From Herbiconiux moechotypicola (GTDB lineage Bacteria > Actinomycetota > Actinomycetes > Actinomycetales > Microbacteriaceae): a DNA stretch of 64,000 bases. Below the pieces are notes generated by a model. The model ran no database searches and was not told the DNA's origin. It saw only the letters and a list, made by a program, of their open reading frames with translations. The translations under genes and the position numbers were made by a program. This document shows positions 23,870-32,586 of the stretch, piece after piece (positions within the stretch are counted from its first letter, which is position 1; every line of letters begins with the position of its first letter). The DNA is taken from assembly GCF_024979255.1 (NCBI RefSeq), contig NZ_JANLCN010000008.1:62001-126000 (forward strand), given 5' to 3'.

Positions 23870-24577
23870 TTGAGCGACAAGACGATCGTCGTCGTCGGAG
23901 GTACCTCCGGTATCGGTGTGGAGATCGCGAAGGACTGCATCGCCCGGGGCGACCGCGTGGTCATCACGGGGCGCGACCAGGCCCGCACCGAGGAGATCGC
24001 CGCCTCCCTCGGCCCCGCGGCCTCGGGTGTGGCGCTCGACATCTCCGAACCGCGCACGATCGCCGGCCAGCTCGCCTCGATCGGCCCGGTGAACGGGCTC
24101 GTGCTGGCCGCCATCGAGCGCGACCAGAACACCATCCGCGACTACGACATCGAGCGCGCCATCCGCCTCGTCACCCTCAAGCTCGTGGGCTACACCGAGA
24201 CCGTCCACGCGCTGCTCGACCGCCTCGACCCCTCGGTCGACACCGGCATCGTGCTCTTCGGCGGCCGGGCGAAAGACCTGCCCTACCCGGGCTCCACCAC
24301 CGTCTCCTCCATCAACGGCGGCGTCATGGGCCTGCTCAACACCCTGGCCCTCGAACTCGCACCCATCCGGGTGAACGCACTGCACCCCGGCATCATCGGC
24401 GACAGCCCGTTCTGGGCGAACAAGCCCGAGGGCGTGCTCGACGCCTACGAGAGCCGCACGCCGGGCGGCAAGCTCGCCACCATGGCCGACGTCGTCGACG
24501 CCACGCAGTTCCTGCTGCGCAACCGCGGCGTGTCGGCCGTCAACCTCTACGTCGACCGCGGATGGGCCATCACCTGA
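23870..24577 (+). CDS. SDR family protein lacking the usual YxxxK
   Basis: 235 residues from TTG 23870, the only start giving the intact cofactor motif. The NAD(P) site VVVGGTSGIGVEIAKD (about 6-21) and the tail SAVNLYVDRGW are classical SDR. In place of Ser...YxxxK the sequence reads FGGRAKDLPYPGSTTVSSINGG, so the catalytic Tyr and Lys are missing or moved. It may be a divergent reductase or a non-catalytic binder. AAGGG lies about 14 nt before TTG, so the start is uncertain. First gene of an operon with the monooxygenase. Confidence 0.78.
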   Translation: MSDKTIVVVGGTSGIGVEIAKDCIARGDRVVITGRDQARTEEIAASLGPAASGVALDISEPRTIAGQLASIGPVNGLVLAAIERDQNTIRDYDIERAIRLVTLKLVGYTETVHALLDRLDPSVDTGIVLFGGRAKDLPYPGSTTVSSINGGVMGLLNTLALELAPIRVNALHPGIIGDSPFWANKPEGVLDAYESRTPGGKLATMADVVDATQFLLRNRGVSAVNLYVDRGWAIT

Positions 24578-24683
24578 CCCCACCCCGGTGCGGGCGCGGC
24601 TCGACGCGGGCGCATCCAGACCCCGGCCCCGGGCATCCCGCCCCTCGCCGGAGCACGACTTTCAACGACGAAAGGAACACGCG

Positions 24684-25922
24684 ATGACTGCAACCCAGCC
24701 GGTCGGAGTGGGCGAGCTCCACGACGACCCCGCAGAACTCGAGGCGCGACTCGTGGCCACGGCCAGGGGGATGCGCGACGAGATCATCTCCTACTCCGCC
24801 GAGGGGCAGGAGATCACCCACATCCCCGAGGGGCTGCACCGCCGGTTCGAGGAGGAGGGGTTCTACCGCCTCTACATCCCGCGGGCGCACGGCGGGCTCG
24901 AGGTGCCGCCGGTGACCTTCTTCAAGGTGGTGCAGGAGATCGCGCGGGCCGACATGGGCATCGCCTGGAGCTTCTGCCTCTCGGCCAACCACGCGCTCAT
25001 GTTCGCCAACTGGTTCCCCGAGGAGATCCACGCCGAGGTCTACGACGGCGGCGACTTCAGGGCCGCCTCGATGTACGCGCCCACCGTGAAGGCCACCCCG
25101 GTCGACGGCGGGTACCAGCTCGACGGCGTGGTGAACTACTGCTCGGGCATCCCGTGGTCGACCTACTTCCTCGGCCAGTGCATGCTGCCGGGCAAGGCCG
25201 AGAACGGCGGCCCGCGGGTGGGGCTGTACATCGCTCCGAAGTCGACCTTCGAGATCCTCGACGACTGGGGCAACACCATCGGGCTGAACTCCTCGGGATC
25301 CAACAGCATCCGCTTCGACGGGGCATTCCTGCCCGCGCGGTTCATGGTGGAGGACGCCAACCTCATCGACTACGGCTTCGACGGCGACAGCCCGGGTTCG
25401 CGCGCCTACGGCAACTCCATGTACTCGGCGCGGCACATGAGCTCGTTCGGGCTCGCGCTCGCGGTGCTCTGCCTGGGCGGAGCCTACGCCGCGCTCGACG
25501 AGTACGAGTCGCTCATGACCACGCGCAAGACCACCATCCCACCGTTCGTGCTGCGGAGCCAGGACCCCGACTTCCTGCGCTACTTCGGCGGGGCGATCGC
25601 GAAGCTCGCCACCGCCGAGGCCGCCACCTACAAGGCGCTCGAGATGTGGCAGGACGCCGCGCGCGACAACGTGGCCGGGGTCGCGTCGTTCAGCGACCAG
25701 ACGGATGCGCTGCTCGGCGCGATCGGGCGCGAGGTCATCATCCAGGTGTGGGAGGTCGTGGAGCGCGACCTCTACCGCACCGTCGGCGCCTCGGCCTCGA
25801 AGAAGGGCGAGCGGTTCGAACTGATCTTCCGCGACATGGCGCAGGCCGCCGGGCACCGCAATCCGCAGCTGCGGGATGCGACGTTCCAGATGATCGCGCG
25901 TCAAGCGCTGGCGGACGCGTGA
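24684..25922 (+). CDS. Acyl-CoA dehydrogenase-fold flavin-dependent monooxygenase
   Basis: 412 residues. Domain order is that of HsaA/HpaB-C2/DszC-type group D monooxygenases: N-terminal helical part (IPEGLHRRFEEEGFYRLYIPRAHGGLE), beta barrel (YQLDGVVNYCSGIPWSTYFLGQ), SGSNSIRFDGAFLPARF, and a C-terminal four-helix bundle. There is no acyl-CoA-type catalytic Glu pattern. These enzymes use reduced FMN/FAD from a separate reductase; the reductase fusion at 47545 is the obvious partner. AAAGGAAC precedes ATG 24684. Start of the next gene overlaps its stop by 4 bp. Confidence 0.85.
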   Translation: MTATQPVGVGELHDDPAELEARLVATARGMRDEIISYSAEGQEITHIPEGLHRRFEEEGFYRLYIPRAHGGLEVPPVTFFKVVQEIARADMGIAWSFCLSANHALMFANWFPEEIHAEVYDGGDFRAASMYAPTVKATPVDGGYQLDGVVNYCSGIPWSTYFLGQCMLPGKAENGGPRVGLYIAPKSTFEILDDWGNTIGLNSSGSNSIRFDGAFLPARFMVEDANLIDYGFDGDSPGSRAYGNSMYSARHMSSFGLALAVLCLGGAYAALDEYESLMTTRKTTIPPFVLRSQDPDFLRYFGGAIAKLATAEAATYKALEMWQDAARDNVAGVASFSDQTDALLGAIGREVIIQVWEVVERDLYRTVGASASKKGERFELIFRDMAQAAGHRNPQLRDATFQMIARQALADA

Positions 25923-26962
25923 GCGCCGAGGTGGCGGCCGGAGCGGTCGCCGCGCCCGAGGCCCCCGCCGCCCCGGCCGCGCTCCCCGAGGAGTTCGCGC
26001 ACTACCCGCTGCGCACCACCCGCCGCGGGCACTTCTGGATCGCCGGCGAGCGGGTGCCCGGCGAGCGCGGCACCGTGCAGCGCGCCCCGCTCTTCGTGGA
26101 GTGGGAGGCTCCCGCCGAGATCACCCGCCCCTACCCGATCGTGCTCGTGCACGGCGGCGGCGGGCAGATCACCGACTGGCGCGGTACGCCCGACGGCCGG
26201 CCCGGCTGGGCCGACCTCTTCGTCGACGCCGGCTACCTCGTGTACCTCGTCGACCGGCCGGCCCACGGGCGCTCCTGGGCGCATCCGGAGGTCGTCGGCG
26301 AGCCGGGTGCGCAGTTCAGCTACGAGATGGCCATCGGGCTGTTCGACACCGAGATCCCGGGGCACGACCAGTCGCTGTGGAGCGGGGGCATCGGCGACCC
26401 GATGCTCGACCAGCTCACCGCCGGCATGGGGTTCCTCCCCGCCGACCTCGCCGAGTCGCACCGCATGGACCAGGACCGCATCAGCCGCCTGCTCGATCGC
26501 ATCGGCCCCGCCGTGCTCGTGACGCACTCGGCGGGCGGCCCGTCGGGCTGGCTGGTGGCGGATGCGCGGCCCGGCCTCGTGAAGGCGCACGTGGCCATCG
26601 AACCGATGGGCCCGCCGTTCCACGAGTTCGGACCGGGGGTGCGGCTGGACTGGGGCATCGCCGCCGCGCCGCTCACCTACGATCCGCCGGTGACCGACCC
26701 GGCCGAGCTCGAGGCGTCGCCGGGAGAGCACCGGCTGCCGGCGCTCGAGGGGCTGCCCGTGGTGGTCGTGGTGGGGGAGACCTCGCCGTTCACGGCCTGG
26801 GCGCCGCTCATGGTGGAGTACGTCAACGCGGCCGGGGGGAGCGCCGAGTTCCTGAACCTCGGCGACCACGGCGTGCACGGCAACGGTCACGCCATGATGC
26901 TGGAGCGCAACTCCGACGCCGCGGTCGTGCCCATCCTCGACTGGATCGCGCGCATCCGCTGA
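25919..26962 (+). CDS. Alpha/beta hydrolase
   Basis: 347 residues, GTG start overlapping the stop of the monooxygenase (GTGA). VLVHGGGGQITDW gives the oxyanion loop (about 79-91), VTHSAGGPSGWL the nucleophile Ser (about 203) and GNGHAMMLERN the His. The length and the insertion LWSGGIGDPMLDQLTAGMGFLP resemble esterase-type proteins of terpenoid and steroid clusters. Coupling to the flavin monooxygenase suggests it opens a lactone or ester made by that enzyme (inference). Confidence 0.85.
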   Translation: MSAEVAAGAVAAPEAPAAPAALPEEFAHYPLRTTRRGHFWIAGERVPGERGTVQRAPLFVEWEAPAEITRPYPIVLVHGGGGQITDWRGTPDGRPGWADLFVDAGYLVYLVDRPAHGRSWAHPEVVGEPGAQFSYEMAIGLFDTEIPGHDQSLWSGGIGDPMLDQLTAGMGFLPADLAESHRMDQDRISRLLDRIGPAVLVTHSAGGPSGWLVADARPGLVKAHVAIEPMGPPFHEFGPGVRLDWGIAAAPLTYDPPVTDPAELEASPGEHRLPALEGLPVVVVVGETSPFTAWAPLMVEYVNAAGGSAEFLNLGDHGVHGNGHAMMLERNSDAAVVPILDWIARIR

Positions 26963-26985
26963 CCGGGCGGAAGCGCCCGCACACG

Positions 26986-27023
26986 ACAGCGCCCGCACCC
27001 CTTGAGGGGAGTGCGGGCGCTGT
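26986..27023. terminator. GC-rich hairpin terminator between convergent genes
   Basis: A 13-bp outer stem (26986-26998 with 27011-27023) and a short inner C/G stem close on a TTGA loop, with a 2-nt bulge. It sits between the convergent hydrolase and second monooxygenase genes, with TT only on the plus side. Strong hairpin, weak U-tract. Confidence 0.7.
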
Positions 27024-27075
27024 TCTGCGTGCGACGCCGGGTGCGTGGGGATGTGCGGCGCGCTGGACGCCTGCG

Positions 27076-28305
27076 TCACATCGTGAGCGGCTGGCCGAGC
27101 AGCACCCGGCCGAGCGACGCGAGCAGCACGTCGTGCTGGGCTCCGATGTGGGTGCGGTACATCGCGGCGTCGAGGTAGTACTTGCCCATGCGGGTTCCGG
27201 CGAGGGCGGCCGAACTGGTGCCGGCCGTGGTGAACGCGACCTCGATGGCCTCCTGGGCGAGGCGCGCGGCCTGCACGATCTGGCCGCGGATGCGCACGTC
27301 GTCCTTCGTGGTGAACTCCGGCCCGCCGTCGACCCAGGCCTGGTTGAGCCGCTCGAACTCGCGCACCGCGGCGAGCAGCAGCTGCTGCGAGGCCTCGGCG
27401 AGCGACACCACCTTGCCGTACCAGAGCTGGTACTCGGGCGATTCGCTGCGCGGGATGCGCGGGGGAAAGCTCGAGCCGCGCGCCATGAGACGCTCGTACT
27501 CGTCCAGGCAGGCCAGCGCGCATCCGACCATCGTCTGGGTGAGACCCGCGATGAAGATGGACGAGGTGCGGCCGAGGTAGAGCGCGTTGCCGTGCAGCCG
27601 GTAGCCCGGCGTGCCCTCGGAGCCCCACTCGATGTCCTTGAAGTCGAACGGCACCGCGTTGTAGGCGGGCACGAACGCGTCGTCGATCTCGATGGAGTTC
27701 GAGCTCGACGCGTGCAGGCCGATGGTGCGGCCCTCGCCCCAGTCGTCGATGATGGTGAAGTCCTCGCGGGGGAGGATGAACATGTACGGCAGCTTCGAGC
27801 CGTCGGGCTGCTCGACGAAGGCGACCGGCATGAAGTGGGTGCTGAACGTGCATCCGCTGTTGTAGTCCCAGCGGCCGGTGAGGCGGTAGCCGCCCTCCGC
27901 CGGGGTGACGGTCGCCTTCTGCGGAAAGGCGCGCGAGGCCGAGACGAACGGATGCGCGGCGAAGGCCTCCTCCTGCGAGCGCTCGGGGAAGTGGCTGGCG
28001 AACTGGTAGGCGTGGCTCGAGCCGAGCTCCCACGACCAGCCGACGCCGGGGTCGCCGCGCGAGATCTCGATCGCGACGCGGAAGTAGGTCTCGAGACCGA
28101 GCTCGAGCCCGCCGTAGCGCTTCGGGCGGAGGATGTCGTAGAGCCGCCCGGCGATGAACGCCTCGTGGATCTCGGCGGAGTAGGTGCCGAGCTTCGCGTG
28201 CTCGGGCTGCAGGTCGCGGAGCCGGTCGCGGAGGCCTCTGGCGTACTCGACGAGCTCGTCGGGCGTGGGGCTCGTGGTGAGCGGGGGATCCTGCAGAAGG
28301 GACAT
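27076..28305 (-). CDS. Second acyl-CoA dehydrogenase-fold flavin-dependent monooxygenase
   Basis: 409 residues, paralogue of 24684 (shared blocks such as GLELGLETYF, LTGRWDYNSG, IDDWGEGRTIGLHASSSNSIEIDDAFVPA). The C-terminal helix bundle and the Ser/Asn-rich flavin-contact segment are kept. GGAGAA lies about 7 nt before ATG 28305; the frame continues upstream without support. Divergent from a MarR regulator with an AT-rich dyad between them, so MarR is the likely controller. Probably needs reduced flavin from a reductase. Confidence 0.85.
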   Translation of the reverse strand: MSLLQDPPLTTSPTPDELVEYARGLRDRLRDLQPEHAKLGTYSAEIHEAFIAGRLYDILRPKRYGGLELGLETYFRVAIEISRGDPGVGWSWELGSSHAYQFASHFPERSQEEAFAAHPFVSASRAFPQKATVTPAEGGYRLTGRWDYNSGCTFSTHFMPVAFVEQPDGSKLPYMFILPREDFTIIDDWGEGRTIGLHASSSNSIEIDDAFVPAYNAVPFDFKDIEWGSEGTPGYRLHGNALYLGRTSSIFIAGLTQTMVGCALACLDEYERLMARGSSFPPRIPRSESPEYQLWYGKVVSLAEASQQLLLAAVREFERLNQAWVDGGPEFTTKDDVRIRGQIVQAARLAQEAIEVAFTTAGTSSAALAGTRMGKYYLDAAMYRTHIGAQHDVLLASLGRVLLGQPLTM

Positions 28306-28376
28306 GGGTGGTTCTCCGAATCGCGTCGTTGCGGTGGTCGGGGCGGTGGTGGTTGCGGCTGTCGCGGCAACGGTAA

Positions 28377-28391
28377 TTATAGTAACTATAA
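28377..28391. promoter_or_regulatory. Putative MarR operator (TTATAGTAACTATAA)
   Basis: A perfect 15-bp palindrome in a strikingly AT-rich patch (28374-28400) of the 148-bp gap between the divergent monooxygenase and MarR genes. ACTATA is repeated just downstream. Different from the TTGTCNGACAA sites, so this pair of genes has its own control. Confidence 0.65.
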
Positions 28392-28453
28392 CTATATAGA
28401 TCGCCCGGTGAGCCTGCAAGCGATCCGCACGGGGGCGGGGATACACTCGTGCA

Positions 28454-28939
28454 ATGACCGGCACCCGGCCCCGCGACGAGCTCCTGGGCGAGCTCGGCGA
28501 GCGCGTGATCGACTCGTTCCGCTACCTGCAGCGGGAGGTGACCGTGCCGCATCCGGGGCTCATCCACGTGACGCGGTCGGAGGCCGACATCATGCGCATC
28601 ATCATGGAGGAGCCCGGCACCACCGTCACCGAGATCGCACGGGCGTTCGGGCAGCACAAGAGCAACACGAGCGCGCGGATCGCGGCGCTGGTGGAGAAGG
28701 GGCTCGCCGAGAAGGGCACCGCCGAGGGCGACGGGCGCGAGGTGCGGGTGTACGCGACGAAGCAGGCCGTGGCGAATCTGGCGGGGTACCGGAGGGTGTG
28801 GGCGGAGCACCTGGCGCCGCTGTCGAGCGCCGACGACACGCGGCTGCAGGTGGCGGTGGAGGTGCTCGGCGAGATCGCGGAGGCGCTCGCCGCCGAGTCG
28901 CGGCGGGGCGCACCGCAGCAGGCTGACTCAGGGGTGTAG
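28454..28939 (+). CDS. MarR family transcriptional regulator
   Basis: 161 residues. HTH and wing: TVTEIARAFGQHKSNTSARIAALVEKGLAEKGTAEGDGREVRVYAT (about 57-101). TACACT (28442-28447) is 6 nt before ATG and no ribosome site is visible, so the mRNA may be leaderless. Expected to control the divergent monooxygenase gene. The 3' end overlaps the convergent dehydrogenase gene by 12 bp. Confidence 0.87.
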   Translation: MTGTRPRDELLGELGERVIDSFRYLQREVTVPHPGLIHVTRSEADIMRIIMEEPGTTVTEIARAFGQHKSNTSARIAALVEKGLAEKGTAEGDGREVRVYATKQAVANLAGYRRVWAEHLAPLSSADDTRLQVAVEVLGEIAEALAAESRRGAPQQADSGV

Positions 28940-30013
28940 CACGCCCGTGAGGTCGTCGAGCGCGAGCGAGCGGCGGGCGACGGTGTCGATCTCGTCGAGG
29001 CGGTAGTCGCGTCCGAGGAACGGGGTGGGGTCGAGCTCGCCCGAGGCGAGCAGCGCCATCCACCGCGGCAGATCGACGTCGGGCGTCATCTGACCGTTCT
29101 GGCAGCCGAGCAGGCGCTTGCCGTGCACGGTGAGCTGCAGCTGGGGCAGCGGCACCTCCGTGGCGGAGTGCGCCACCCCCGCGAGCACCACGGTACCGGC
29201 GCGGCGCGCCATCTCGACCGCCTGCCGGGTGGCCAGGGCAGGGCCGGCGGCCTCGATCACGACGTCGGCGCCGCGGCCTTCGGTGAGCGCCCGCACGTGC
29301 TCGACGGGATCGCCCCGGAAGGCGTCGACGAGCGCGGTCGCGCCCAGCCGCCCGGCGAGCGCACGCCGTGCCGGGTGCCCGTCGACCGCGATGATGCTCC
29401 CCGCACCCGCCAGGCGGGCGCCCTGCACGGCCCAGAGCCCCAGATGCCCGAGACCGACCACCGCGACCGACTGTCCCGGCTGCACCTCGGCGATCGTGAA
29501 CACGGCGCCCAGCGCGGTGGAGATGCCGCAGCCCAGCAGGCACGCCACCTCGTCGCCGAGCTCGTCGGGCAGGCGGTGCACCTGGATGCGGTCGACGAGC
29601 AGGTGCTCGGCATACGCCCCGACGCGGCCGGCCGCCCGCACGGGCCGGCCGTCGGGCAGGGCGCCCACCACGGGGTCGCCGCCCTCGAGCAGCACCGAGC
29701 ACTGGTCGGGCCGACCGATGCCGCAATAGAAGCACTCGCCGCACTGCGGCGTGCCCGCCACGAGCACCCGGGTGCCCGCTGCGAGATCGGTGACGCCCGC
29801 ACCGACGGAGCCGACCACGCCCACGGCGGTGTGGCCCAGGATGACGGGCGGCACCTTGCGCCGCATGGCGCGCCACCCCATCCAGTCGGTGGAGCAGAAC
29901 GGGGCGGCGGTCATGCGCACCACGAGCTGCCCCGGCCCGGGGCCGGAGAGCTCCACCTCGCCGACGTGGAACGGGCTCTCGAACTCGGTGAGCACCGCCG
30001 CCCGGGCGCGCAC
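28928..30013 (-). CDS. Zinc-dependent alcohol dehydrogenase (MDR family)
   Basis: 361 residues. Catalytic zinc residues in PFCSTDWMGW and GHTAVG, structural zinc cysteines in CGECFYCGIGRPDQC, cofactor motif VVGLGHLGLWAVQ (about 180-192). GTG 30013 is 2 bp after the ATPase stop, so it is the last gene of the ABC operon. Close relative of the enzyme at 44269 (both have PFCSTD, LGCGIST and the QNGQ segment). Probably oxidises an alcohol made from the imported compound. Confidence 0.87.
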   Translation of the reverse strand: MRARAAVLTEFESPFHVGEVELSGPGPGQLVVRMTAAPFCSTDWMGWRAMRRKVPPVILGHTAVGVVGSVGAGVTDLAAGTRVLVAGTPQCGECFYCGIGRPDQCSVLLEGGDPVVGALPDGRPVRAAGRVGAYAEHLLVDRIQVHRLPDELGDEVACLLGCGISTALGAVFTIAEVQPGQSVAVVGLGHLGLWAVQGARLAGAGSIIAVDGHPARRALAGRLGATALVDAFRGDPVEHVRALTEGRGADVVIEAAGPALATRQAVEMARRAGTVVLAGVAHSATEVPLPQLQLTVHGKRLLGCQNGQMTPDVDLPRWMALLASGELDPTPFLGRDYRLDEIDTVARRSLALDDLTGVLHP

Positions 30014-30015
30014 GC

Positions 30016-30861
30016 TCAGTGCGATCCGTGGATGAGGCGCGCCACGTGCCCGCGCAGCTGGATGAACTCGGGGTCCTCCCGCGTGGTGATCTGGTCGCGC
30101 GGTTCGGCGAGCACCACGCGGATGTCCTCCACGAGCGTCGCCGGCGGCCGCGAGAGCACGAGCACGCGGTCGGCGAGGTACACGCTCTCGTCGATGTCAT
30201 GGGTGACGAACAGGATGGTCATCTCGTAGCGGTCGCGGATGCTCAGCACGAGGTCTTCGAGTCCCTCGCGGGTCTGCGCGTCGACGGAGGCGAACGGTTC
30301 GTCCATGAGCAGCAGCTTCGGCCGGTAGGCCAGCGCCCGCGCGATCGCGACGCGCTGCTGCATGCCGCCGGAGAGCTGCCAGGGGTAGCGCTTCTCGAAG
30401 CCCTTCAGCCCCACGGCCTCGAGGGCTTCCGCCACGATCGCGCGGCGCTCGGGCTTGGGCACGTGATGGCTGCCGGCGAGCGGGAACGCCACGTTCCGCT
30501 CCACGGAGAGCCACGGCAGCAGCGAGCGGCTGTAATCCTGGAAGACCATCGCCATGCCCTCGGGCACCCCGGTGTTGCGCACGCCGTTCACCCACACCGC
30601 CCCTTCCGTGGGCTGCAGCAGCCCGGCGAGCGTGCGGAGCAGCGTGGTCTTGCCCGCGCCCGAGGGGCCCACGATGGAGACGAACTCCTTCGGCTGCACC
30701 GAGAACGCGAGGTCGCGGATGGCGTGGTGGGCGCTGTCGCCGCGCCCGTAGGTGTGCGAGACGTGGTCGACGAGCACCGCGGCGGTGGCGACGCCGGCGG
30801 CCGGCCCACCGGACGCGGAGGCGGCGCCGGCGGACGAACGGGAGAGGGAGGTGTCGGTCAT
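30016..30861 (-). CDS. ABC transporter ATPase (SsuB/TauB type)
   Basis: 281 residues. Walker [10 protein letters not shown] (about 69-77), Q-loop [12 protein letters not shown], signature LSGGMQQR, Walker B LLLMDEPF, and H-loop FVTHDIDE. This is the aliphatic sulfonate/nitrate/taurine ATPase family. The first 28 residues are a disordered Ser/Ala/Gly arm. GAAAGGGGCC precedes ATG 30861. Works with the two permeases and the binding lipoprotein upstream. Confidence 0.9.
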   Translation of the reverse strand: MTDTSLSRSSAGAASASGGPAAGVATAAVLVDHVSHTYGRGDSAHHAIRDLAFSVQPKEFVSIVGPSGAGKTTLLRTLAGLLQPTEGAVWVNGVRNTGVPEGMAMVFQDYSRSLLPWLSVERNVAFPLAGSHHVPKPERRAIVAEALEAVGLKGFEKRYPWQLSGGMQQRVAIARALAYRPKLLLMDEPFASVDAQTREGLEDLVLSIRDRYEMTILFVTHDIDESVYLADRVLVLSRPPATLVEDIRVVLAEPRDQITTREDPEFIQLRGHVARLIHGSH

Positions 30862-30872
30862 GCTGGCCCCTT

Positions 30873-31739
30873 TCAGAGCTTCTGCCGAGACAGGCGGTGC
30901 CACGACAGCGTGCGCCGCTCGATGAGGTCGAGGAGGGTGTTGAGGAGGAGTCCGAGCAGCGCCAGTGCGAGCATCCACGACCACATGTCGAGCAGCTGGA
31001 ACCGCCCTTGCGCCTGGATGAGCTGGAACCCGATGCCGTTCGTGGCGAGGATGAACTCCGACACGATCGCGAGCAGCAGCGCCGCCGTGCTCGCGATGCG
31101 GAGCCCCGCGAAGATCTTGGGGCTCGCGGCCGGCAGCACGATGGAGAACAGCCGCCGCGCGGGCGAGACGCGGAACACGCGCCCCACGTCGAGCAGCGTG
31201 CGGTGGATCGACCCCACGCCGGAGGCTGTGTTGATGAGCACGAACCACGAGACGCCGTAGGCGATGAAGATCACCCGCATGTCGTCTCCGCCGCCGAGCA
31301 GGATGATGAACAGCGGCAGCGTGGCCGTGGCCGGGATCGATCGCAGGAACTCCACGATCGGCGTGACGGTCTCGCGCGAGGCCCGGCTGAGCCCCATCGC
31401 GGTGCCCACCACCACGCCCCAGGCCGCGCCGATGGCGTAGCCCGCGAGCATCCGCCCGACCGTGGTGAGGAAGTCGCCCGTGAACACCGGGGTGACGATC
31501 TGACCGCCCCCGAACAGCAGCCCCACCAGGTTCTCGGCGATCGCGATCGGCGGGGGGAAGAACGGGGACGGGTTCGCCGTGGTCGCCAGCTGCCAGAGCA
31601 CCACGATCACGGCGAGCGGCACCACGAAGTAGGCCACGCTCACGAGGGCGCTGCGGGCGTGCCGTGCTCCCGCCCGGTCTCCGGATGCGCGGGGTGCGCG
31701 GCCCGCGGACGCGGCGCCGGCAGGGAGGGTCGCGGCCAT
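30873..31739 (-). CDS. ABC transporter permease (SsuC/TauC type)
   Basis: 288 residues. About six membrane segments; the conserved loop [16 protein letters not shown]...[24 protein letters not shown] is the EAA region of this family. ATG 31739 shares one base with the stop of the previous permease gene. Residues 1-30 are Ala/Arg-rich and cytoplasmic. Confidence 0.88.
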   Translation of the reverse strand: MAATLPAGAASAGRAPRASGDRAGARHARSALVSVAYFVVPLAVIVVLWQLATTANPSPFFPPPIAIAENLVGLLFGGGQIVTPVFTGDFLTTVGRMLAGYAIGAAWGVVVGTAMGLSRASRETVTPIVEFLRSIPATATLPLFIILLGGGDDMRVIFIAYGVSWFVLINTASGVGSIHRTLLDVGRVFRVSPARRLFSIVLPAASPKIFAGLRIASTAALLLAIVSEFILATNGIGFQLIQAQGRFQLLDMWSWMLALALLGLLLNTLLDLIERRTLSWHRLSRQKL

Positions 31740-32584
31740 CAGCTCATCTCCCTCGTGGTCGAGTCCCAACTGAACCAGCGTCGCTCCACCCAGCCGATGA
31801 CGAGGTTGATGACGAGGCCGAGCAGCCCCGCCGTCACGGTCGCGGCGAGCACCGCGAGGTAGGACTCGGCGTCGCTGAAGGCACGCTCCCGCGAGATGAA
31901 CGCTCCGATGCCCTGGGCGCCGCCCGCGATGAGCTCGACGGTGATCACCACGATGAGCGCGATCGACGAGGCGATGCGGATGCCCGTCATCACGAACGGG
32001 GCGGCCGACGGCAGCACCACGCGGCGCACGACGCCGAAGCGGCCGACGCCGAAGCTGCGCGCCATCTCCTTGGCGTAGGGGTCGACGTCGTGCACGCCGT
32101 AGAGCGTGTTGAACATGATGGGCCACACCGCGGCGAACACCACGATGACGAGCTTCATCTCGAGCCCGGCGCCGAGCACGAGCAGCACCAGCGGCACCAG
32201 GGCGACGGGCGGGATGGGCCGCATCAGCTCGATGACGGCGCGCGCGGCCCGGTAGGCCGGCCCGAACAGCCCGAGCACCATGCCGAGCGGGATCGCGATC
32301 GCCGCCGCGATGAGCATGCCGTAGAGGTAGGTGAGGAGGGTCGCGAGCACGTCGGCCCGGAAGTCGGCCTCGCCCCAGAGCAGCACCGACTTGGTGAGCA
32401 CGCTCGAGAACGGGGGGAGGAAGGCCGGGTTCACCAGGCCGGAGCGCGACACGATCTCGAGCACCAGCGCGAGGCCCACCACGCCGGCGAGCCCCCGCCA
32501 GAGCGCGGTGCGCCGCGGCGACCGCCGGGCGCGCGGTGCGCGCCCGGGCGGTGCGGCGATCGAGGGCTGCACGGCGAACGCCAC
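31739..32584 (-). CDS. ABC transporter permease (SsuC/TauC type), paralogue
   Basis: 281 residues from GTG 32584, two bases after the TGA of the binding-protein gene; the longer frame upstream runs antisense in that gene. Six membrane segments, EAA loop [37 protein letters not shown]. Two different permease genes suggest a heterodimeric channel, whereas most SsuC/TauC systems have one permease. Confidence 0.85.
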   Translation of the reverse strand: MAFAVQPSIAAPPGRAPRARRSPRRTALWRGLAGVVGLALVLEIVSRSGLVNPAFLPPFSSVLTKSVLLWGEADFRADVLATLLTYLYGMLIAAAIAIPLGMVLGLFGPAYRAARAVIELMRPIPPVALVPLVLLVLGAGLEMKLVIVVFAAVWPIMFNTLYGVHDVDPYAKEMARSFGVGRFGVVRRVVLPSAAPFVMTGIRIASSIALIVVITVELIAGGAQGIGAFISRERAFSDAESYLAVLAATVTAGLLGLVINLVIGWVERRWFSWDSTTREMS

Positions 32585-32586
32585 CG

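Noticed and set aside
28374-28400. AT-rich patch as a replication or transfer origin
   Set aside because: Too short, with no DnaA-box series; it fits a divergent promoter with a MarR operator better.
25901-28810. 969-codon minus-strand frame spanning two monooxygenase genes
   Set aside because: Low-complexity His/Arg/Gly translation crossing a terminator and promoters; the real genes in other frames have clear domains.
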